Source: DASZHC01 sp035938215 (lineage in GTDB: Bacteria; Verrucomicrobiota; Verrucomicrobiia; Chthoniobacterales; JAFAMB01). Taken from it: a stretch of 8,705 nt of DNA. The notes below the pieces were generated by a model. That model saw only the letters and a program-made list of their open reading frames with translations, was not told the DNA's origin and did not search any database. Where the stretch lies: contig DASZHC010000230.1 of NCBI GenBank assembly GCA_035938215.1, positions 1-8,705 of the forward strand, given 5' to 3'. A program made the translations under genes and the position numbers. Numbering within the stretch: position 1 is the stretch's first letter; each line of letters opens with the position of its first letter. Positions 1-4,636 of this stretch are shown here, piece after piece.

Positions 1-24
1 GCAAATGTTGAAAGTTGAGACATG

Positions 25-52
25 ACCCCGTCACCGGTACCCCGACACCGGT
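25..52. repeat. Two tandem 14-bp units at the window edge
   Basis: Two adjacent units, ACCCCGTCACCGGT (25-38) and ACCCCGACACCGGT (39-52), differ at one base. The sequence just before them (about 5-30, containing GTTGAAAGTTGAGACATGACC) resembles, from memory, the terminal sequences near IS200-like or REP-associated transposase elements in environmental genomes. No transposase is visible here, and the element, if real, would lie off the left edge. Positions 1-77 hold no gene that I can support. Confidence 0.5.
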
Positions 53-77
53 AATCCATTATATGCGAGACGGCACA

Positions 78-443
78 CTAAACCGGTGAGCAAAACCAGA
101 GCTTGTTTCCCTCACTATCCAGAAAGCTGCCGACGTAACATTCATCATTTACTTGTACCCGATCGGGAATCGTGACACCGCGCGCCTGAAGAGCCGCCTC
201 GGTCGATGGCGCATGATCTGTGGAAATTATGACTCTTGGATTCGGCAATTCGGTTGGACCAGCATACCAATCCGCTTTGAGCATCAGAATTGTGTGACCC
301 AGCAGATAGCCAACCTTGTCGGTACCTTCGCACGCCGGCGGCAAGCCCAGAGTCTCGCCGTAGAACCGACTTGCCCGATTGAGGTCGGAGACTGACCAGG
401 CAATGACTTTGATGCGCTGAAAACCGAGTGGGGTAGCATTCAT
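78..443 (-). CDS. VOC-superfamily (glyoxalase/bleomycin-resistance fold) protein
   Basis: This is a 121-residue single-domain protein of the vicinal oxygen chelate fold, a normal length for one VOC module pair. The first beta-alpha unit reads IKVIAWSVSDLNRASRFYGE (residues 11-30), followed by TLGLP. The C-terminal hallmark is DSEGNKLWF (109-117), equivalent to the usual D-x-x-G-N-x-x-E-L. The usual first metal ligand (His in the first strand) is Ala or Trp here, and the terminal Glu is Trp, so at least two canonical metal ligands are missing. It may be a binding or resistance-type protein rather than a metalloenzyme. I chose the ATG at 443 because GGAG lies 9 nt upstream, a promoter sits just upstream (466-494), and the VOC fold begins directly after it. 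The reading frame stays open upstream to an ATG at 635, but that extension would run through the promoter. Substrate is unknown. Confidence 0.85.
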   Translation of the reverse strand: MNATPLGFQRIKVIAWSVSDLNRASRFYGETLGLPPACEGTDKVGYLLGHTILMLKADWYAGPTELPNPRVIISTDHAPSTEAALQARGVTIPDRVQVNDECYVGSFLDSEGNKLWFCSPV

Positions 444-465
444 ATCCGCGTTCTCCGAATCGGAT

Positions 466-494
466 CTTATCAGACTATTCTTACTCCTTATCAA
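466..494 (-). promoter_or_regulatory. Sigma70-type promoter for the VOC gene
   Basis: On the minus strand a -35 box TTGATA (489-494, 5 of 6 to consensus) is separated by exactly 17 nt from a -10 box GATAAG (466-471, 4 of 6). Transcription would begin near 459-460, giving a leader of about 16 nt with GGAG at 453-456, well spaced from the ATG at 443. This argues that the gene is transcribed apart from the pnt operon and supports the downstream start. It is a consensus match by eye only. Confidence 0.5.
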
Positions 495-736
495 GACATT
501 GGCACGTTTGAGGGGGGGCCAGCTTAAAGGCTGGCAGCCAGCTAGGGTTGCCAAATACCTGAGGATAAGTACTCGTGTAATGAACTCGGAATCAGTCCAT
601 GCGGTGCAGCCGTCGGTAGCCGAGATCAACACCATTTCACGGCGCCGACGGAGCGGACGCCCTCCAGCTCCAGGAGGTCGGCCAGCAATGGCGTCGATTC
701 CCGTCTTCGCTACTGCGGGATGAGTTGTTCACGTTT
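495..736. other. Intergenic stretch between pntB and the VOC gene
   Basis: I see no gene here. The stretch holds a perfect 6-bp hairpin, GCCAGC / GCTGGC (518-523 and 530-535, 6-nt loop), which overlaps an alternative hairpin GCTGG-CAG-CCAGC (530-542). Neither is followed by a T-run, so they are not clear intrinsic terminators. A second inverted repeat, CCGTCGG (610-616) with CCGACGG (645-651), encloses 28 nt. The part from about 590 to 670 looks like dispersed-repeat DNA rather than gene remnant. Its leftward frame is open across the whole stretch, but the translation resembles no domain. Confidence 0.4.
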
Positions 737-2110
737 CTAAGCCTTGTGCGTCGCTTGGACGAGATGGGTCAGCGACTCCTTGGCGTCGCCGTAGAGCATC
801 TTGCAATTCGGCTTGAAAAACAGCGGGTTTTCGAGTCCGGAAAAACCCCTCCCACGGCCCCTCTTGAGCACGATGACCGATTTGGCTCTGTCCACTTCAA
901 GGATCGGCATTCCGGCAATTGGACTCTTTGCATTGTCGCGCGCGTCGGGATTTACGACGTCGTTGGCGCCAACAACGACCGCGACGTCCGTGGACGAAAA
1001 CTCCGGATTGATGTGCTCGAGTTCGTAAAGTTGTGAGTAAGGAACGTTGGCTTCGGCCAATAAGACATTCATATGCCCGGGCATCCGTCCGGCCACCGGA
1101 TGGATCGCATACTTCACGGTCACTCCTTTTTCTTCAAGCACATTGGCGAGTTCACGCAATGCGTGCTGCGCCTGAGCGGTTGCCATCCCGTAACCGGGAA
1201 CGAACACGACTTGGCGAGCGTACGCCAGTTGCACGGCGGTGTCCTCCGCGTTCGCTTCGCGCATGTCTCCGGTTTCCGCCAGCGCCACCGTTTCCGAAAT
1301 GCTTCCGAACGCTCCGAAGAGGACGTTTGTGATCGAACGATTCATTGCTTTGCACATAACGATTGACAGGATGAATCCTGAGCCTCCGTCCAGGGTCCCC
1401 GCGATAATCAGCACCTTATTTGAGATGGCAAATCCGGTTGCTGCAGAGGCGAGCCCGGCATAGGAATTCAACAGCGAAATCACCACCGGCATGTCCGCCG
1501 CTCCTATCGGCAGGACAAGAAGAATTCCGAATACGAATGCCAGTGCCAACATAAGATAAAACAAAGGAGCTGCTCCGGGATTGATCAAAAGCCAGACGAA
1601 GCAGGCGACGGTCACCGCTAGAAGCGAGATATTGAAAACATTTTGCCCTTTGTAAACCAACGGTACGCCCGGCAAGAGTCCCTGCAGTTTGGCGAATGCG
1701 ACAAGACTTCCGGTCGTCGTCAGAGAACCAAAAAGCACTTCAAATCCGATGGCGCCCATTGTGAATTCGCCCAGTTTTGCACCGTGCAAATAATATTCGG
1801 ATACGCCGACGAGCGCGGCAGCTAGTGCACCAAAGGCATGCGACAAAGCAGTCCGTTGGGGCATTGCGGTCATCGGCACCCAAATGCCCATGGCCAAGCC
1901 GATCGTCGATCCCAGGAGAAGACCTGCGATTATCCATTCGAAGCTGACGATTTCACGCACCAGAAGCGTTCCAAGAATAGCCATCAGCATGCCGAACTCT
2001 GCGAGATGCATCCCGCGCCGGGCGGTTTCGGGGTGGCTCATCCCCCGCAGCCCGAGAATGAAGAGCACCGACGCAAGGAGGTAGCTGAATTCGGTGAAAA
2101 AGGTTCGCAC
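737..2110 (-). CDS. pntB: NAD(P) transhydrogenase, beta subunit PntB
   Basis: PntB is the NADP(H)-binding and main membrane subunit of the proton-translocating transhydrogenase (NADH + NADP+ + H+ out <-> NAD+ + NADPH + H+ in). The 457 residues are full length. Residues 1-270 are the membrane domain with about eight or nine hydrophobic segments; His91 in QRTALSHAFGALAA aligns with the essential dII histidine of the family, and Asn215 in NSYAGL with the conserved asparagine of a later helix. Residues about 295-457 are the NADP domain dIII: PGYGMA (305-310), HPVAGRMPGHMNVLLAEA (337-354), GANDVVNP (381-388), SPIAGMPIL (396-404), then ENPLFF and the GDAK motif (441-444). The start is GTG at 2110; no Shine-Dalgarno is visible, and the repeat copy A begins only 28 nt upstream. 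The frame stays open a little further upstream without a usable start. It is the last gene of the operon. Confidence 0.95.
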   Translation of the reverse strand: MRTFFTEFSYLLASVLFILGLRGMSHPETARRGMHLAEFGMLMAILGTLLVREIVSFEWIIAGLLLGSTIGLAMGIWVPMTAMPQRTALSHAFGALAAALVGVSEYYLHGAKLGEFTMGAIGFEVLFGSLTTTGSLVAFAKLQGLLPGVPLVYKGQNVFNISLLAVTVACFVWLLINPGAAPLFYLMLALAFVFGILLVLPIGAADMPVVISLLNSYAGLASAATGFAISNKVLIIAGTLDGGSGFILSIVMCKAMNRSITNVLFGAFGSISETVALAETGDMREANAEDTAVQLAYARQVVFVPGYGMATAQAQHALRELANVLEEKGVTVKYAIHPVAGRMPGHMNVLLAEANVPYSQLYELEHINPEFSSTDVAVVVGANDVVNPDARDNAKSPIAGMPILEVDRAKSVIVLKRGRGRGFSGLENPLFFKPNCKMLYGDAKESLTHLVQATHKA

Positions 2111-2138
2111 AGACCGCAGGTAGTTGTGAACGCTCGCT

Positions 2139-2433
2139 AGAATCCCTGAAAAGCAAAACCGGTTACAGATGAGTCAATTTTTTCTGTATCCGCACATTAA
2201 TCATTAGGTGGCTTTGCTTTTCAAGGATTCTATAAGCGGGACCACTAAACCGAAAGGTACCCGATTCCCACACTGCTTGTAAATGCACGCACGAATCAAT
2301 AGCCCGAACGCAGTATTCTGATCACAACAAAGATTTCGGTCCCGCAAGAGCGAGGCCGCTCTCCAACCGGCGCTGCTCCTAGCGCAACCCTAATACCCTG
2401 AGATCTCGCCTGTCTGAGGCGCGGCCTCGCTAG
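2139..2433 (+). repeat. Three-hairpin repeat element, copy A (between pntAB and pntB)
   Basis: This 295-bp element matches copy B (2756-3077) in opposite orientation; by eye identity is about 80% over the first module and lower in the middle. It has three consecutive inverted-repeat modules. Module 1 (2139-2231) opens with AGAATCCCTGAAAAGCAAA and closes with its complement, with one mismatch. Module 2 (2236-2345) is bounded by GCGGGACC and GGTCCCGC. Module 3 (2349-2431) is bounded by the perfect 11-bp pair AGCGAGGCCGC / GCGGCCTCGCT. CTAG occurs at both edges (2137-2140 and 2430-2433), perhaps a target-site or terminal motif. No protein is encoded: the frame corresponding to the open frame in copy B stops after 12 codons. 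It ends 3 nt from the pntAB stop codon. I do not recognise it as a named family; a non-autonomous mobile element or a structured RNA element are both possible. Confidence 0.85.
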
Positions 2434-2436
2434 GGA

Positions 2437-2751
2437 TTACTTTTCTTTTTTCTTCGGAGCGGGACTGGTTTTGCGTTTGAACATCTTCAGCATCCGATCC
2501 GTGATAACAAAGCCGCCAACGACGTTTGTGGTTGCACAGGTTACCGCGACGAACCCCAGAATGGCGCTGACGGCGCTCTGGTGCGCGCCCGCAGTGACCA
2601 GCGAACCGACAAGCGAGATCCCGGATATGGCGTTCGTTGCCGACATTAGAGGAGTATGCAAAAGGGGAGGAACGCGGGAGATAACCTGGTAGCCAAGAAA
2701 CGCGGCCAGAACAAAAACGTAGAATGTTGCGATCAATGTTTCGGATGTCAT
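2437..2751 (-). CDS. pntAB: NAD(P) transhydrogenase, alpha subunit part 2 PntAB
   Basis: PntAB is the small membrane part (domain IIa) of the split alpha subunit. It pairs with PntB helices to form the proton channel and anchors the NAD-binding PntAA. The 104 residues are usual for this class. Three hydrophobic segments are visible: about 6-27, 35-56 and 61-86, with the family signature HTPLMSATNAISGISLVG (32-49). The C terminus is a short basic tail (KRKTSPAPKKKEK). The ATG at 2751 fits the family N terminus. Its leader is odd: only TTTT separates the ATG from the end of repeat copy B, and no Shine-Dalgarno is seen, so any ribosome-binding determinants must lie in the repeat. Three nt beyond the stop, repeat copy A begins. 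The gene is thus bracketed on both sides by inverted copies of the same element. Confidence 0.93.
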   Translation of the reverse strand: MTSETLIATFYVFVLAAFLGYQVISRVPPLLHTPLMSATNAISGISLVGSLVTAGAHQSAVSAILGFVAVTCATTNVVGGFVITDRMLKMFKRKTSPAPKKKEK

Positions 2752-2755
2752 AAAA

Positions 2756-3077
2756 CTAGCGAGGCCACGCCTCGGATCAGCGAGATCTAAGGGTATCTTG
2801 GTTGGGTTGGGAGCGGCATCGGTTGGGTCAAGTGGCCTCGCTTTTGCGGGACCGAAATTTGTTTAAGGCTAAGCGTCCGGCGGAAATCCCGCGTGCAGTG
2901 TACTGCATCTGGTCTTTTGATTCGTACGTGCATATATACATGGTGGGAATCCGGTACCTTTAGGTTCCACGGTCCCGCTCTATAGAATCCTTGAAAAGCA
3001 TGGCCACCCGACGATTGATGCACGGACACGGAAAAAACTCGACTCATCTGTAATCAATTTTGCTTTTCAAGGATTCT
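2756..3077 (-). repeat. Three-hairpin repeat element, copy B (between pntAA and pntAB)
   Basis: This is the second copy (322 bp), in the same direction as the pnt genes. Read on the minus strand, module 1 (2984-3077) is bounded by a perfect 17-bp pair beginning AGAATCCTTGAAAAGCA. Module 2 (2846-2978) is bounded by the 9-bp pair CGGTCCCGC / GCGGGACCG. Module 3 (2758-2842) is bounded by the 11-bp pair AGCGAGGCCAC / GTGGCCTCGCT. Against copy A the innermost variable pair of module 3 has changed from G-C to A-T with pairing kept. Copy B is about 27 bp longer, mainly in the loop of module 2. Its outer 34 bp overlap the 3' end of pntAA and supply that gene's stop. An 86-codon open frame (2787-3047) starts at the ATGA of the pntAA stop, but it is not kept in copy A. 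It ends 4 nt before the pntAB start codon. Confidence 0.85.
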
Positions 3078-4225
3078 GGCTGCGCAGTTTCAGGGGCATA
3101 TGCCTTTTGGATCACCTCATTGCAGACCCGGCCTGCGTGCGTGATCACACAGCCTCTTAGAATCGGGTTTGTCAGGTCGAGCCGAAAGCCTTTTGTGTTC
3201 TCGTCCCAGAAGTGGTCGACAAAGGCTCCGAGATTATTTGAAAACATCTCACTGGCGTGTGCGGCCACCCTGCCTGGCAAGTTTGCAAAGGCGATGATTT
3301 TCACTCCGTTGACGTTGGTTTCTTCGTTGTATTTCGAACATTCCACATTACCGCCAGACTCGATCGCCGTGTCGACTATGACGCTTCCGGGCTTCATCTG
3401 TCTGATCATTTCCGCGGTAACGATTACGGGCGCCTTTCTACCGAATACTTGCGCTGCCGTGATAACGACGTCCGCCTGTGCAACATGCCTGGCCATCTCT
3501 TCACGCTGTTTCTGGAGCTGTTCCGGGGTCAGCGCTTTTGCATAACCTCCGGCGGCTTCGCCCGTTTCGCCTAGGTCTACTTTCACGAACTTAGCGCCCA
3601 GCGATTTCACCTGTTCCTCGACAACCGGCCTCGTATCAAATGCTTCCACGGAAGCCCCCAGGCGGCGTGCAGTGGCGATAGCCTGCAAACCTGCCACGCC
3701 AACGCCAATGATGAAGACTCGAAGCGGCTTAATCGTGCCGGCAGGTGTGATGAGCATAGGAAAGATTCGATCGCTCACGGCCGCTGCAAGGACGACTGCG
3801 ACGTACCCGCTTAGGTTTGCCTGAGAGCTGAGCGCGTCCATCTTCTGCGCCACAGCAATACGCGGTATCATCTCCATGCTCACAGCCGTTACGTGTGCCC
3901 TCGCGAGACGTTGAACCAGTTCTCGTTCATTGAAGGGATCGAGAAAACTGACGTGGATACAGCCTTCTTTGAGAGAATCAATTTCGTCCCAAGGCGGCTT
4001 TCGAACGCGCAACACCACGTCTGCCTCCTTTAGAGATCCGATTCGGTCGCAACTGATCGTTGCACCGGCTCGCTCGTAGTCGGCGTCGCTGTAATTCAGC
4101 CCGCTGCCGAGTCCCAGTTCAACTTGGACTTTGGCTCCCAAACCGGCCAGTTTGCTTGCAATATCTGGAAGCAACGGCACCCGGGTTTCGATTGGATCAA
4201 CCTCTTTCGGGACGAAAATTCGCAT
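3044..4225 (-). CDS. pntAA: NAD(P) transhydrogenase, alpha subunit part 1 PntAA
   Basis: PntAA is the soluble NAD(H)-binding domain I of transhydrogenase, related to alanine dehydrogenase. The ATG at 4225 gives 393 residues starting MRIFVPKE...ETRVPLLP, the standard family start. The NAD loop PRIAVAQKMDALSSQAN has the RQD triad at Arg122, Gln127 and Asp130. The Rossmann motif GVGVAG is at 174-179, followed by the acidic strand end EAFDTRP (194-200). The C-terminal part carries SVIVDTA and FANLPGRVAAHAS, both typical. A TTG at 4255 would add ten residues (VKLRAGRKI...), which is less likely. The last residues, PESLKSKIDYR, are encoded by repeat copy B, which begins at 3077 and provides the TGA; the ancestral C terminus was apparently replaced. 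It is first in the operon and divergent from korA, with a 411-bp shared upstream region. No convincing promoter was found. Confidence 0.94.
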   Translation of the reverse strand: MRIFVPKEVDPIETRVPLLPDIASKLAGLGAKVQVELGLGSGLNYSDADYERAGATISCDRIGSLKEADVVLRVRKPPWDEIDSLKEGCIHVSFLDPFNERELVQRLARAHVTAVSMEMIPRIAVAQKMDALSSQANLSGYVAVVLAAAVSDRIFPMLITPAGTIKPLRVFIIGVGVAGLQAIATARRLGASVEAFDTRPVVEEQVKSLGAKFVKVDLGETGEAAGGYAKALTPEQLQKQREEMARHVAQADVVITAAQVFGRKAPVIVTAEMIRQMKPGSVIVDTAIESGGNVECSKYNEETNVNGVKIIAFANLPGRVAAHASEMFSNNLGAFVDHFWDENTKGFRLDLTNPILRGCVITHAGRVCNEVIQKAYAPETAQPESLKSKIDYR

Positions 4226-4311
4226 GATTTTTCTGCCCGCGCGGAGCTTAACCAATCTCGGGGGAAAGCTTCAACTCCTGTTTGTCCGATGAGGTCGCGG
4301 AGGAAGAAGAT

Positions 4312-4541
4312 TTCACCACAGAGGCACAGAGAGCACGAAGATCTGCAAGGGAGAAGAAGATCTGTTGGAAGGGTTGTCCGCGCTTGAGCGCGTTTGGAAA
4401 TTCGGCCCCTGTTCACGGCAGTTGCTTGAGGATGGATGTATCTGCAGCGCGAAGAACCATGCGACGTCCGAACCGTCGAAGAACGGGTCCTTGGGTACCC
4501 CCCAAAAAAAACCTTCGTGCTCTCCGTGCCTCTGTGGTGAA
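4312..4541. mobile_element. MITE-like inverted-repeat element in the divergent pnt/kor region
   Basis: Two 29-bp arms (4312-4340 and 4513-4541) are inverted copies with one mismatch. Each contains CACCACAGAGGCAC on one strand, followed by a purine-rich GAGAGCACGAAG. They enclose 172 bp with a small CGCGC-TTGA-GCGCG hairpin (4379-4392) and a repeated GAAGATCTG (4337-4345, 4356-4364). No transposase is encoded. Repeats of this 'ccacagaggcac' type are, from general knowledge, widespread in intergenic DNA of Acidobacteriota, Planctomycetota, Verrucomicrobiota and relatives. It sits 86 bp upstream of pntAA and 50 bp upstream of the korA -35 box, so it separates the two divergent promoters. Short frames across it on both strands (e.g. 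4096-4587 and 4282-4557) are artefacts. Confidence 0.7.
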
Positions 4542-4565
4542 TTTCCCCCTGTGGTGAATTTCCCC
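4532..4565. repeat. Perfect 17-bp tandem duplication at the MITE edge
   Basis: CTGTGGTGAATTTCCCC occurs at 4532-4548 and again, back to back, at 4549-4565. The first unit overlaps the end of the right MITE arm and the second lies outside it. This could be a partial second insertion, a slippage duplication, or a relic of a nested element end. Confidence 0.8.
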
Positions 4566-4590
4566 TGGAAATGAAGATGGGGTACACTCA

Positions 4591-4619
4591 TTGACAAACG
4601 CCGGAGCGTTTCCGATAGT
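4591..4619 (+). promoter_or_regulatory. Sigma70-type promoter for korAB
   Basis: A perfect -35 hexamer TTGACA (4591-4596) is followed after exactly 17 nt by GATAGT (4614-4619, 4 of 6 to the -10 consensus). Transcription would start near 4625-4627, leaving only about 10 nt before the GTG start of korA at 4637. The message would be nearly leaderless, in keeping with the lack of a Shine-Dalgarno sequence. Confidence 0.55.
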
Positions 4620-4636
4620 TCAAATTAAATCCTTTT

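Noticed and set aside
444..635. N-terminal extension of the VOC protein from an ATG at 635
   Set aside because: It runs through a good promoter and upstream of a well-spaced Shine-Dalgarno and ATG at 443; the added residues resemble no domain.
2787..3047. 86-codon open frame in repeat copy B, starting in the ATGA of the pntAA stop
   Set aside because: The same frame in copy A stops after 12 codons, there is no recognisable domain, and the sequence is dominated by inverted-repeat arms. It is treated as part of the element.
4226..4255. TTG start for pntAA adding ten residues
   Set aside because: The ATG at 4225 gives the standard family N terminus; the added residues have no counterpart that I know of.
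4096..4597. Overlapping frames on both strands across the MITE (e.g. 4096-4587, 4282-4557, 4313-4597)
   Set aside because: They are translations of the inverted-repeat arms and have no domain features; they are artefacts of the element.
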